Source of the DNA: Chloroflexota bacterium
GTDB taxonomy: Bacteria; Chloroflexota; Dehalococcoidia; Lucifugimonadales; Australimonadaceae
Assembly (NCBI GenBank): GCA_028874795.1
Contig: JAPPHT010000032.1
Span: 1 to 63,803, forward strand
Reading direction: 5' to 3'
DNA: 63,803 bases
Shown here: piece after piece, positions 1-8,927 of the stretch
Numbering within the stretch: the stretch's first letter is position 1
Layout of the letters: every line of letters begins with the position of its first letter
Translations under genes and position numbers: made by a program
Notes under the pieces: generated by a model
Database searches by the model: none
The model's input: only the letters and a program-made list of their open reading frames with translations
Told to the model about the DNA's origin: nothing

Positions 1-313
1 CGATCGCCTCGCGCTTGAAGTAGTCGCCGATGCTGAAGTTGCCCAGCATCTCGAACATCGTGTTGTGGGTGAAGTCGCCCACGACGTCTATGTCGGTGGC
101 GCGGAAGCACTTCTGGGCGGACGCCAGGCGCGGGTTCGGCGAGGTCTCGTCCCCAGCGTAGTACGGCTTGAATGGCGCCATGCCGGCGGACGTGAGCAGG
201 AGCGTGGGATCGCCCGCGGGGATGAGCGATGCGCTCGGCATGACCAAGTGGCCGCGCTCCTCGAAGAACCGCAGGTACGCGGCGCGGATCTCGTCGCCGG
301 TCGTCGGGGGCAT
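1..313 (-). CDS. alaS: alanine--tRNA ligase, N-terminal part (cut by window edge)
   Basis: Charges tRNA-Ala in the cytoplasm. The reverse strand reads from an ATG at 313 to the left edge (104 complete codons) and gives the class II AlaRS opening: 'FFEERGH' near residue 18, '[14 protein letters not shown]' next, then '[12 protein letters not shown]', and '[21 protein letters not shown]' at the edge. This order matches the N-terminal catalytic domain of AlaRS. The rest of the gene lies outside the window. No strong Shine-Dalgarno precedes the ATG. Identification is firm; the exact start is likely but not certain. Confidence 0.95.
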   Translation of the reverse strand, partial: MPPTTGDEIRAAYLRFFEERGHLVMPSASLIPAGDPTLLLTSAGMAPFKPYYAGDETSPNPRLASAQKCFRATDIDVVGDFTHNTMFEMLGNFSIGDYFKREAI

Positions 314-441
314 GTCGGCCAAGGGCGTACAGTCCTCTGGGAAAGGCGCCGTGGGAGAGCGCCACACACTGAGGAGAGTCTACGAACGGCCTCGTGACGC
401 TGTCAACGCGCCCCGCGTGAAGGGCCGCTCAAGCCTCCTCC

Positions 442-912
442 CTACTCGGGTGAGTCTATCGCCACAGTCCCGTTGCGAAAGCTGAAGCTGTGGTCACACC
501 TGTTGAGAATGTCTCTACCAAGGAGAGCCAGGGGAGCAGAGGCTCCGTCATCGGGAGGCGGCGGGCTCGCCGCCAGAGCTATCTCCACCGCGAACGGGCT
601 GGTGACACCTTGACCGCTGGAATCGATAAGGTAGACCTGCGCCGGCGTCAACTTGAAGGTGGCCGCGCCTCCAACGCCGACCATGTTCATGACCGGTCCT
701 GAGAGGGCCTGCACGTCCGTATGGCGTAGGTTGAGCGCCCTGACACCTTGCGGCATGAGGGTTGTTATCTCTGCGCCTGTGTCGACTACCGCCTCCACAT
801 ATCCCGCTGCACTGCCAAGCGTTGGCAGCGAGACGACCATGGCTATGCAGGGCGCCGGTTGAGAGTACGGATTCGGGACCGTCAGCTGCCTGTAATGCCC
901 GGTTACCCGCAT
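442..912 (-). CDS. retropepsin-like aspartic protease
   Basis: 156 residues. The sequence shows the retropepsin active-site pattern 'VVDTGAEITTLMP' near residue 42 and, close to the C-terminus, 'LALLGRDIL', which corresponds to the hydrophobic-Gly motif that closes the fold in clan AA proteases. Enzymes of this type act as homodimers, each chain giving one catalytic Asp. There is no signal peptide, so it probably works in the cytoplasm. It starts 2 nt after the stop of the DUF5678-like gene, so the two are probably translated together. The substrate is unknown. Family assignment is good; function beyond peptidase is open. Confidence 0.8.
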   Translation of the reverse strand: MRVTGHYRQLTVPNPYSQPAPCIAMVVSLPTLGSAAGYVEAVVDTGAEITTLMPQGVRALNLRHTDVQALSGPVMNMVGVGGAATFKLTPAQVYLIDSSGQGVTSPFAVEIALAASPPPPDDGASAPLALLGRDILNRCDHSFSFRNGTVAIDSPE

Positions 913-914
913 CC

Positions 915-1175
915 CTACAGGATCCAGAGGTTGGGCTTCGTTGAAAGATACCGTATAACCGGGCCTTCCACAGGCGTGATGCCTAGTTGGCTGAGCTGCA
1001 GCAGAACATTGTCGAGGTCGGGACCGAACGCGGCGACCTTCCTGTCGAACAGTGCAACCCAGCAGTCCGGGTGCTCCTTGAGCAGTTCAGCCTCGTGGTC
1101 GTTGAAGTAACGCACGTCCCCAACGAAGCGTCTGCTCACTTCGGGGTTGGGGAAGGTAACGCCTTCCGTGACCAT
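915..1175 (-). CDS. DUF5678-like small protein upstream of the retropepsin
   Basis: 86 residues. A start at 1175 is chosen because GGAGAG lies about 7 nt upstream; the frame is open further upstream but that part has no coding character. The core reads 'LLKEHPDCWVALFDRKVAAF' followed by a short acidic/Leu segment. This 'W-V-A-hydrophobic-D-x-x-V-hydrophobic-A' pattern resembles the DUF5678 family of small proteins, which has no known biochemical role. It is the first gene of a two-gene unit with the retropepsin, which suggests a protease and its target or regulator. The DUF assignment is from memory of the pattern. Confidence 0.65.
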   Translation of the reverse strand: MVTEGVTFPNPEVSRRFVGDVRYFNDHEAELLKEHPDCWVALFDRKVAAFGPDLDNVLLQLSQLGITPVEGPVIRYLSTKPNLWIL

Positions 1176-1348
1176 GACCTTCTCTCCTTCCACTGCCTCA
1201 CGGACAGGGTAGCGCAGCCGTTCCGGTTCGGCTAGCGTCTTCCCTTGTGGAGAGCAGGGCACTCGGTGGGGTATGCAGCTCTCGCACGACCGCGAACGCC
1301 CGTTTTCCCACGATTGACGAGGCTCTACGGCGGGCGTAGGTTGCAGGC

Positions 1349-2596
1349 GTGAACGCGCTCGGCAACCTCGCACTTCTCGGGGCTTTCATCCGCAACCCGC
1401 GGCGTTATCCCACCTATCTCGGCTACTTCAACGGCTTCATCTATGGCTTCAGCATGGGAGCGGCCATCCTCTACCCACTCTACGCCATAGACCAGGGCTT
1501 CTCGCTGGCGAGCCAGGGGTTCATCGTTGCCGCGCCCGGCATCGTCATGATCATGCTGAGGCTCGTGGGAGGCGCGGTCTCAGACCGGTTCGGGGAGAAG
1601 CTCATCCTCTGGTTCAGCTTCATCACCGTCACCATCGCCTCGGTGATCCCCGTCTTCACCGCAACGTTCCTCTCGCTCACGGTCGCGCAGCTGTTCAACG
1701 GCGCGTCGCGCTCTGTCTACTGGTCGGCGGCGCAGTCGTACATCAGCCGGAGCGCGGAGGGAGAGGCGGGCAAGGTGATGGGGCGCCAGCTGAGCTTCGA
1801 GTCTGCTGGCGGCATCATCGGTGCCATCGTGGTCGGGTTCGTGGCCGAGGGCGTCGGCTACCCGCACGCGTTCGTGTTGACCGCCACGTTGACCTTCATC
1901 GGCTTCCTCATCACGTCGTCGCTGCCCAGACTGCCGCGCCGGGACCAGGTGAGCAGCTTCGCCGCCAGCCTTGCTCCGGCGAAGACGATGCTGGTGAAGC
2001 GAACGCTGTTGCATGCGCACATGGTGGCGTTCACAAGCGCGGCGTACTCAGGCCTCGTCATGGGGCTGTTCATCGCCTTCTTCCACGATGTGGGCTACGG
2101 TGAGGGAGGCACGGCGGTTATCCGGTCGCTGAACAGCATTGGCGTGAGCGTGCTCGCCTACTTCTTCGGAGCCCTGCTCGGCTTCCTAGGCAGCCGCACG
2201 ACCGCTATGGCCGGCATCACGCTCACCGGCCTGCTTGCCGTGGGCATCGGGGCTACCGGCGCTGTCCCGGTCGTTCCGGCTGTGTTCATGGCGCTCACGG
2301 GCATAACGTTCGGAAGCCTGCGCTCGCTCTATCCCACGCTCGCCGCGGAGAACAGCGAGCCCAACCAGCGTGCGATGGCGCTCTCCGTCGTGGGGCTCTA
2401 CTGGGCGATCGGCATCTTCGCCTCGCCGCTGGTATTCGGCTTCATCGCCGACGCCACCACCATCCGCACGGCCATCTTCGTCTTCGGCGGGTTCTCCATC
2501 GTGGCGGGTTCGCTTTCGCCGCTGCTCTACGACTACGGGCGGCGCGGCATCGTACGCGAGGCTGAGCAGGAAGAGGAGGCCGGGAGCGGCGCCTAA
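1349..2596 (+). CDS. MFS transporter
   Basis: 415 residues, inner membrane, about 12 hydrophobic segments. MFS motif A is visible after the second segment as 'GGAVSDRFGEK'. GTG start at 1349; a TAGGTT hexamer at 1337-1342 lies 6 nt before it, so the transcript may be leaderless. It is divergent from the DUF5678-like gene and its stop overlaps the stop of the acetoacetyl-CoA synthetase gene on the other strand. Substrate cannot be told from sequence. Similar in length and layout to the other MFS genes here (15314, 19496, 51851) but not a close copy. Confidence 0.85.
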   Translation: MNALGNLALLGAFIRNPRRYPTYLGYFNGFIYGFSMGAAILYPLYAIDQGFSLASQGFIVAAPGIVMIMLRLVGGAVSDRFGEKLILWFSFITVTIASVIPVFTATFLSLTVAQLFNGASRSVYWSAAQSYISRSAEGEAGKVMGRQLSFESAGGIIGAIVVGFVAEGVGYPHAFVLTATLTFIGFLITSSLPRLPRRDQVSSFAASLAPAKTMLVKRTLLHAHMVAFTSAAYSGLVMGLFIAFFHDVGYGEGGTAVIRSLNSIGVSVLAYFFGALLGFLGSRTTAMAGITLTGLLAVGIGATGAVPVVPAVFMALTGITFGSLRSLYPTLAAENSEPNQRAMALSVVGLYWAIGIFASPLVFGFIADATTIRTAIFVFGGFSIVAGSLSPLLYDYGRRGIVREAEQEEEAGSGA

Positions 2597-4602
2597 CCTG
2601 TGGCGCCCGCCAGGTCCGTGAAGTAGGCGAGCGAGTCCGGGTTCGCCAGCGCGTCCCTGCTCACGGCCTGCTCCGCCGGCATGCCGTTCAGAATCTTCTT
2701 CACCGGCACTTCCAGCTTCTTGCCGTTCAGGGTTCGCGGCACCTCCGCGATCTGCCGCATCTCGTCCGGCACGTGTCGCGGCGAGAGCGTGGTGCGTATG
2801 GCCCCGGCGATGCGCTGCCGCATGGCGTCGTCCAGCTCATGGCCCTCACGCATCACGAGGAAGAGGTACAGCTTGCCCTCGACGCCGAGTTGGGTCGTGT
2901 CGATGACGAGGCTGTCCAGCACCTCCGGGACGTCCTCGACGACGCGGTAGAACTCGCTCGTCCCCATGCGCACGCCGCTGCGGTTGAGCGTCGAGTCGGA
3001 GCGTCCGTAGATGACACAGGCTCCTTCGTCGGTCACCTTCAGCCAGTCGCCGTGACGCCACACGTCCGGGTAGACGTCGAAGTAGCTCTCGCGCAGGCGC
3101 GCGCCGTCCGGGTCGTTCAGGAAGCGCACGGGCATGGACGGCATCGGCTCGGTGACGACGAGTTCGCCGACCTCCCCCACGACCGGCGCGCCGCTCTCGT
3201 CGAAGCTCTCCACCTTGCAGCCGAGGCACCGGCACTGGATCTCCCCGGAGCGCACGGGCAACGTCGGCCCACCCCCGACGAACGCGGTGAAGATGTCCGT
3301 CCCGCCGCTGATGGACGCCAGGAGCAGGTCGCTCTTGACGTGCTCGTACACCCACGCGAACCCCTCCGGGGGCAGCGGCGCGCCCGTCGAGCCGATGGAG
3401 CGCATCGCGCTGAGGTCGAGCGATGCGCCCGGTTCGACGCCCGCCTTCATGCAGCCGAGGATGTACGGCGCGCTCACGCCGAACGACGTGATGCGCGTCC
3501 GCTCCGCCACCCGCCAGAGCGCGTACATATCCGGGTGGGCGGGGCTGCCGTCGTACAGGACGATGGACGAACCGAGCAGCAGCCCACTCATCAGGATGTT
3601 CCACATGATCCAGCCCGTGGTGCTGAACCAGAAGAAGCGGTCGCCCTCGCCGATGTCCATCTGCAGCGAGAGGAACTTCGCGTGCTCCAGCAGCGCGCCG
3701 CCGTGACCGTGGACGATCGCCTTCGGCATACCCGTCGTGCCGGACGAGTACGCCACGCAGAGCGGGTGGTCGAATGGCACCGGCTCGAACGACTGCTCGC
3801 CGCCGGGCACGATGAAGTCGCCCCAGGACGATGCCGCTCCGCCCAGCGGGGCCAGGTCGGGCTGCGGCTCCAGGTACGGCAACACCACCGTCCGCTCGAG
3901 CGTCGGCAGCGCCGCCTGGATGCCCGCGACCGCCTCGCGCGAGTCGAACCGCCTGCCGTTGTACGTGTAGCCGTCCACCGCGAACAGCACCTTGGGGTCC
4001 ATCTGCCGGAACCGCTCGATGACGCTCTGCGTCCCGAACTCCGGCGGGCAGCTGGACCACGACGCCCCCAGCGAGGCCGCCGCGAGCGCCGCAGCGATGG
4101 CCTCCGGCACGTTGGGCATGTACGCGACCACGCCGTCGCCGCGCCCGACGCCGAGCGCCCGCAGTCCCGCTGCGACCTCCGCCGTCCGAGCGCGGAGGTC
4201 GTCCCACGTCCACTCTGTCGTCGCGCCGGACTCGTGTACGCCGACGATGCAGACCTCGCTGCCGCTGCGGGCGAGGACGTGCTCCGCGTAGTTCAGCGTC
4301 GCGCCCGTGAACCAGCGCGCGCCCTCGACGCGCGTGCCGTTGGGTCCGGGCGCCAGCACTTCCGTGTACGGCGTGTGCGCCCTGACCCCGAAGTAGTCCC
4401 AGAACGACGCCCAGAACCGGCCGACGTCCTCGACCGACCACCGCCACAGCTCCTCGTAGCTCTCGAAGCGGAGGCCGTGCGTCTCCGCGAGCCATCGCTC
4501 GTACGCGGCAAGGCGGGCGCCGGAGCGCCGCTCCTCTGACGGCGTCCACAGCAGCGCGCCCTCTGTGGCGGCGCCGCCTGCTTGCGGTTCCCTTGTCGTC
4601 AC
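2593..4602 (-). CDS. acetoacetyl-CoA synthetase
   Basis: 669 residues, the usual length for acetoacetate--CoA ligase (ATP + acetoacetate + CoA to acetoacetyl-CoA + AMP + PPi). N-terminus has the family-typical 'DYFGVRAHTPYTEVL' and 'ALNYAEH'-like segment; the AMP-binding P-loop 'SSGTTGMPKAIVHG' sits near residue 285; the C-terminal catalytic lysine motif is 'RTLNGKKLEVPVKK' near residue 627. GTG start at 4602, 9 nt after the upstream stop. Third gene of an operon after an aldo/keto reductase and a DUF1932 dehydrogenase. Likely feeds acetoacetate into acetyl-CoA metabolism. Other acyl-CoA ligases are less likely because of the long N-terminal domain. Confidence 0.9.
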   Translation of the reverse strand: MTTREPQAGGAATEGALLWTPSEERRSGARLAAYERWLAETHGLRFESYEELWRWSVEDVGRFWASFWDYFGVRAHTPYTEVLAPGPNGTRVEGARWFTGATLNYAEHVLARSGSEVCIVGVHESGATTEWTWDDLRARTAEVAAGLRALGVGRGDGVVAYMPNVPEAIAAALAAASLGASWSSCPPEFGTQSVIERFRQMDPKVLFAVDGYTYNGRRFDSREAVAGIQAALPTLERTVVLPYLEPQPDLAPLGGAASSWGDFIVPGGEQSFEPVPFDHPLCVAYSSGTTGMPKAIVHGHGGALLEHAKFLSLQMDIGEGDRFFWFSTTGWIMWNILMSGLLLGSSIVLYDGSPAHPDMYALWRVAERTRITSFGVSAPYILGCMKAGVEPGASLDLSAMRSIGSTGAPLPPEGFAWVYEHVKSDLLLASISGGTDIFTAFVGGGPTLPVRSGEIQCRCLGCKVESFDESGAPVVGEVGELVVTEPMPSMPVRFLNDPDGARLRESYFDVYPDVWRHGDWLKVTDEGACVIYGRSDSTLNRSGVRMGTSEFYRVVEDVPEVLDSLVIDTTQLGVEGKLYLFLVMREGHELDDAMRQRIAGAIRTTLSPRHVPDEMRQIAEVPRTLNGKKLEVPVKKILNGMPAEQAVSRDALANPDSLAYFTDLAGATG

Positions 4603-4611
4603 CGGCTCAAC

Positions 4612-5484
4612 TCAGCCGTTCCTCTGTGCCTGCTCCGCCAGCGCGCGCAGCATCTCCCGAAGCTCCGGGTCCGGCTCGCGCGACGTCTGGTCGGCGAGGC
4701 TCGTCTCACCCGTGAGGCGGAACATGTCCGCGGCGCCGAGCAGGATGCGCGGCGTCAGGCCCAGGTGCTCGAACGTCGCCGCTATCTCCTCCATCTCCCC
4801 CACCCACCGGCGGGCGCGGCGCGGCATCTGCGTCGCCGCCTTCATGTGGCGCGCGGCATCGGCCGCGTGGCCGAACTCGGCCAGCAGTGCGTCGGTCAGT
4901 CCCATCGCCTCCGCCGCTGTCAGCAGCTCCGTCCAGACCGCCGTCGTGCCCTTGGTGGACGCGGCGTAGACCATCTTCAGGCCGGACGCCTGTCCGAAGC
5001 GCGGCCCGACGCGGCGGATGTCAAGCCCGCACTCCCGCAGCGATTCGAGCGCCGACGTGTCCGGGCCGGAGCAATAGACACGGGTGTCCGAACCGGGCCC
5101 GGGCGGGCTCCCGATGATGCCCGCGTCGATGAACGGCGCGCCCGTATCCAGGATGAGCGTGGCGATGCGCACCACGGTTTGCGGGGCGATGGCGTTGCAC
5201 TCGACGTACGCGGGCCTCGCGCCGGTGCGCGCCATCGCGTCGGCGACCTCCTCGGCGATGCTCACCGCCTCCGCGGGTGGGAGCACCGAGAGCAGCACTC
5301 CGCACTCCGCGACGAGCGCGTCCGTGCTGCCTGCGTCGCGCATCCCCGCTTCGGCGGCGCGCGTCGTCGTCAGATCGCTGCGTCCGGTGAGGTTCGTGGC
5401 GACGTCGATGCCTCCGGACGACAGCATCGCGCCGATGGCCGCGCCCATGTCGCCTGCGCTGATGATGCCGACGGGACCGCTCAT
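4612..5484 (-). CDS. NAD(P)-binding 6-phosphogluconate-dehydrogenase-like protein, DUF1932 type
   Basis: 290 residues. Starts with a Rossmann strand-loop 'VGIISAGDMGAAIG', a variant of the GxGxMG dinucleotide motif of beta-hydroxyacid dehydrogenases, and ends with an all-alpha domain containing 'GLKMVYAASTKGTTAVWTEL' where the catalytic Lys of this superfamily would lie. The second half resembles DUF1932. The ATG at 5484 follows the aldo/keto reductase stop by a single base, so translation is coupled. Probable role is oxidation or reduction of a small hydroxy acid; substrate unknown. The reading frame stays open upstream of 5484 but overlaps the aldo/keto reductase and is not coding there. 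Confidence 0.8.
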   Translation of the reverse strand: MSGPVGIISAGDMGAAIGAMLSSGGIDVATNLTGRSDLTTTRAAEAGMRDAGSTDALVAECGVLLSVLPPAEAVSIAEEVADAMARTGARPAYVECNAIAPQTVVRIATLILDTGAPFIDAGIIGSPPGPGSDTRVYCSGPDTSALESLRECGLDIRRVGPRFGQASGLKMVYAASTKGTTAVWTELLTAAEAMGLTDALLAEFGHAADAARHMKAATQMPRRARRWVGEMEEIAATFEHLGLTPRILLGAADMFRLTGETSLADQTSREPDPELREMLRALAEQAQRNG

Positions 5485-5485
5485 G

Positions 5486-6415
5486 CTACGCCGGCGACGT
5501 GCCCGCCCCAGCAAGGCGGCGCTTCGCCTCTTCGTAGACGTCGTCCGGCAGGTTCCCCTTGAGCGACGCCTCCAGGTTCTGCCGCAGGTGGTCCGGGTTG
5601 ATCGTGCCGACGATGTTGGTGTGCATGCCGGGGTGCGTCTGGGTGAAGCGGATGACGAACTCCATGCGGGACTGTCCTTCCTCCAGCAGTTCGTCCATCC
5701 CCGCCTTCTCCCATACGTCCAGCAGTTCCGGGTTCCGGCCGGCGGGACGTTCCCCACCGCTCGGCGCGCCCCGCGCGGCCCCGCCACGGATGATCGTGCC
5801 CGACCCCGCCGCCGCGGCTGCGCCAACCAGCCCCTCGTGCTCACGCTGCGACGCCGAATACGGGATCTGGAACGCGTCGAACACGTCCATCTCGATGTGG
5901 TCCGCGAGGTTCGGGATCGTCCCGGACATACCGATGAAGCGCACCTTCCCCTGCGCCTGCAACTCCTGCATCGTCTCGACGGTGCCGTTCTCCTCCAGCA
6001 CTTGCCGGGACGGGGTCGCGTGTACCTGCAGCAGGTCCATGTAGTCCGTTTTCATCCGGCGCAGGCTCTGCTCAACGCCGGCGACGATGTTCTCCTTCGT
6101 GAATACGTGCGGGCTGCCCCTCTCCTGGCCCGGCGGAGGCTCATAGCCCACCAGGCAGCCGCACTTGCTCGCCAGGAAGTACTCGCCGCGCCGGTGAGCG
6201 ATGTGCCGCCCTATGCGCTCCTCGCTCACGCCGTAGTCGATCGACGTGTCGATGTAGTTGATGCCCAGGTCAAGCACCGTGTTCAGCAGCCTGCCAACGT
6301 CCTCTTCGGATATCTGCCTGCCGCGCGTTCCGCCCCGCAGCTCCATCGCCCCATAGCCCAGCACGGTGACGTCCATGCCGGTGCGCCCCAACGTTCGTCT
6401 CTCCAGGTCGGCCAT
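5486..6415 (-). CDS. aldo/keto reductase
   Basis: 309 residues. The catalytic tetrad of the family is visible: Asp and Tyr in 'NYIDTSIDYGVSEE', Lys in 'FLASKCGC', His in 'DLLQVHATPS'. Start at 6415 is supported by GGAGG 5 nt upstream; an ATG further upstream contains that ribosome site inside it and is rejected. First gene of the operon with the DUF1932 dehydrogenase and acetoacetyl-CoA synthetase, which suggests handling of a keto or hydroxy acid. NADPH-dependent carbonyl reduction is the family reaction; the substrate is not known. Confidence 0.88.
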   Translation of the reverse strand: MADLERRTLGRTGMDVTVLGYGAMELRGGTRGRQISEEDVGRLLNTVLDLGINYIDTSIDYGVSEERIGRHIAHRRGEYFLASKCGCLVGYEPPPGQERGSPHVFTKENIVAGVEQSLRRMKTDYMDLLQVHATPSRQVLEENGTVETMQELQAQGKVRFIGMSGTIPNLADHIEMDVFDAFQIPYSASQREHEGLVGAAAAAGSGTIIRGGAARGAPSGGERPAGRNPELLDVWEKAGMDELLEEGQSRMEFVIRFTQTHPGMHTNIVGTINPDHLRQNLEASLKGNLPDDVYEEAKRRLAGAGTSPA

Positions 6416-6553
6416 CGCTCCTCCGTGTCTCATTACGGGATGCGGAGAGTATAGCAACGATCCCTTCCCCCCTGATGGGACCTTTGCACAACCTTCGGCG
6501 GATAGGCCGCTCTACAGCAACCAGCTTGCGGGATTGCGCAAGGGATTATCCGG

Positions 6554-7195
6554 TCATCCAGGCGTGAGCTGTTGCGCCGCCGCCGCTGCCAGCACGGCGT
6601 CCCAGGCGTCCCGTACCGCTCCTCTGGCAGCTTGGTAGTCGCGCGCCGCCTCTTCAACCCGGTCCGTCTCCCCTGCATCCAAGGCGTCAAGATAGACCTC
6701 CAGGGCGTCCAGCTCTGCCTCCATCGCATCCAGGTAGGCAGGCATGACCACCTCCTCGGCTACTTCATCGATGACTTCTTCAGGGTACAGGCGGTCGAGG
6801 TGGTCTTGACGCGACACGAGGAGCGAAAGGCCAGCCCGCAAAGCCGTAAGGCATGGGCGGGCCTCGGCAGCATCCCCAGCAAGGTCGCTGAACCTGATAA
6901 ACCCACACGCAGCCTGTTTGGCCTCTTCCGATTCGACCAGCAGCGCCTGGCTTACCTGGCGCGCAGTCCCGCAGGCTTCCCGCCCCACTGCCCACTCGGC
7001 GTCAGACACCTCTCGCCCATCGTACAGAGCACGCAGGGAACGTCCCAGCGTCTCCTCACAGGCTTGATAGGCCTCAGCAAGCACCGAGGGAAGAGTCGGC
7101 GTCGGTGTAGGGGTTGGCGTTGAGGTGGGTGTGGGCGTAGGTGTTGAGCACGCCATCGCCACAATTAGCACAATCAGGCCGATCACTACTTTCAT
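6554..7195 (-). CDS. small lipoprotein with Thr/Pro linker
   Basis: 213 residues. A short signal peptide ends in a lipobox 'LIVAMAC' with the acylated Cys at residue 16, followed by a (TP)n linker of about 20 residues that would hold the domain away from the membrane. The rest is helical and acidic, rich in Ala, Glu and Asp, with three further Cys that could form disulfides. Start at 7195 has GAGGA upstream. No family recognised. The 963-residue lipoprotein at 31606 has the same linker style but no shared domain that I can see. Confidence 0.8.
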   Translation of the reverse strand: MKVVIGLIVLIVAMACSTPTPTPTSTPTPTPTPTLPSVLAEAYQACEETLGRSLRALYDGREVSDAEWAVGREACGTARQVSQALLVESEEAKQAACGFIRFSDLAGDAAEARPCLTALRAGLSLLVSRQDHLDRLYPEEVIDEVAEEVVMPAYLDAMEAELDALEVYLDALDAGETDRVEEAARDYQAARGAVRDAWDAVLAAAAAQQLTPG

Positions 7196-7301
7196 CTGTT
7201 CCTCGCCTTAAGCTGGCCACCCTCCCATACTTGTGGGAGACGAGGCTTCTGGATGGGGGAAGATTGGGACAGGGTTGCAACAAAAGGCTGCTGGAGCATC
7301 C

Positions 7302-8927
7302 CTACCCGACCGCCAGTATCTCCCTGGCCAATGCCCGTGCCCCGTCGACGTTCTCGACGAAGCGGTGCTCCGGAACGCGGCGCAGCACATTGAGCGCCTG
7401 CAGCGTAACAGCCGGCCTGCCCTTCAGGCCCATGATGATGCAGACCGTGTCCTGGTCGTAGGCGACGTCGATCAGCTGCTCGATCACCAGCGCCGCGCTG
7501 TCGTCCATGTGCACCGTATCCGAGAAGTTCAGGATGAGGACCTCGTGGTCGCGGATGTCCGCGGTTATCACCGTCGTCAGCTTGCCGGACGACGCCACCG
7601 AGAAGCTCCCGCGCATCGAGACGAGGCCGACCCGCGCGGAGAAGATGTCCGCGTCGTCGGACTCGTCCTCCGGCGTGAGGAAGACGCTGTCCAGGAGCGG
7701 TATGGACATCACGCTGTCCAGTTCCAGCCGCTCCCAATGCCGTGCGCTCGCCATCCCGGCCACGATCAGCCCTATGGCGACCGCAGTCACCAGGTCCAGG
7801 AACACCGTAAGCCCCATGGTGAGCACCATCACCAGCAGGTGCTCCCGCTGGACGCGGTGCAGGCGGGTAACGAAACGCCAGTCGACGATGTCCCAGCCCA
7901 CCTTTATCAGGATGCCCGCGAGCACCGCGTGGGGGATCACCTTGACATACTCGGCGAGGCCCAGCACCAGCAGCAGCACAACTCCCGCGCGTATAGCCCC
8001 CGATACCTGGGTCCGCCCGCCGGAACGGATGTTGACCACGGAGCCTGGAGTGGAACCGGCGCCGGGCAGGGCGCCGATGAGCCCTGCTATGGTGTTGCCG
8101 ATGCCCTGCCCTATCAGCTCCCTGTCGGAATCGTGGCGCGTCCGGGTCATCGAATCGGCGACCAGTGAGGTCAGCAGGCTGTCTATGGAGCCGAGCAGTG
8201 CAAGGATCAGCGCCGGCTGTATGGCGCCGGCCAGCACGCTCGGAGAGATGGCCAGCTGCTGCAACCCCGGCAGCTCGGCGGACACGTTCCCGATGACGGG
8301 AACGTCGGTCAGCCACAGCACGCTCAGCAGCGTCCCCGTCAGCAGCGCTACCAGGGTCGCCGGGAAGAACCGGGAGAACCGGGCCGGCCAGCCCACCATC
8401 ACCACCAGCGTGGTCGCCCCAACCGCCAGCGCGGCGAAGTTGACGTTGGTCACCGCGTCCGGCCACCCGTTCACCGCGTCCGCGGGGCCGCCCGTAACGA
8501 CGGCCGCCCCCATGAAGGGCAAGGTCTGGATCAGGATGATGAGGATGCCGATCCCGGACATGAAACCGGACACCACGGAGTAAGGCGTGTAGGAGACGTA
8601 CCGCCCCACCCGCATGAGGCCGAGCGCGATCTGTATCACGCCCGCCATGACGACGATGGTGAACGCCTCGGCGAAGGTCTCGGCGTGGGCGGTCACGATA
8701 ACCGCCATCGCCACGGTCATCGAGCCCGTCGGGCCCGATATCTGCGACTTCGTCCCCCCGAACACCGCCGCGAAGAAACCGACGGCGACCGCCCCGTAGA
8801 TGCCCGCGGTCGCCCCGAGGCCGGACGCCACGCCGAAGGCCAGCGCCAGCGGAAGCCCCACGACTCCCGCTGTCACGCCGCCGAGAACGTCGCCCCGGAA
8901 CGTTGTGAGGTTGTAGTTGATCCTCAT
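7302..8927 (-). CDS. SulP family anion transporter with STAS domain (copy 1)
   Basis: 541 residues. N-terminal two thirds is the SulP membrane domain: 'FRGDVLGGVTAGVVGLPLAL' at the start, 'GGTKSQISGPTGSM' near residue 58, and 'GSIDSLLTSLVAD' in the middle, which is the typical substrate-site region. The last 120 residues are a STAS domain with 'DTVHMDDSAALVIEQL'. SulP proteins carry sulfate, bicarbonate or dicarboxylates; which one cannot be told. ATG at 8927 overlaps the TGA of copy 2 by 4 nt, so the two are translated together. The same frame stays open further upstream but there it runs antisense-free through copy 2 in another frame and is not real. Confidence 0.9.
   Translation of the reverse strand: MRINYNLTTFRGDVLGGVTAGVVGLPLALAFGVASGLGATAGIYGAVAVGFFAAVFGGTKSQISGPTGSMTVAMAVIVTAHAETFAEAFTIVVMAGVIQIALGLMRVGRYVSYTPYSVVSGFMSGIGILIILIQTLPFMGAAVVTGGPADAVNGWPDAVTNVNFAALAVGATTLVVMVGWPARFSRFFPATLVALLTGTLLSVLWLTDVPVIGNVSAELPGLQQLAISPSVLAGAIQPALILALLGSIDSLLTSLVADSMTRTRHDSDRELIGQGIGNTIAGLIGALPGAGSTPGSVVNIRSGGRTQVSGAIRAGVVLLLVLGLAEYVKVIPHAVLAGILIKVGWDIVDWRFVTRLHRVQREHLLVMVLTMGLTVFLDLVTAVAIGLIVAGMASARHWERLELDSVMSIPLLDSVFLTPEDESDDADIFSARVGLVSMRGSFSVASSGKLTTVITADIRDHEVLILNFSDTVHMDDSAALVIEQLIDVAYDQDTVCIIMGLKGRPAVTLQALNVLRRVPEHRFVENVDGARALAREILAVG

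Noticed and set aside
2773-4549. Long open frames on both strands inside the acetoacetyl-CoA synthetase gene
   Set aside because: Arg/Val/His-rich translations without any motif; they arise from high GC at third positions. The same holds for long antisense frames over secA, valS, argS and amt.
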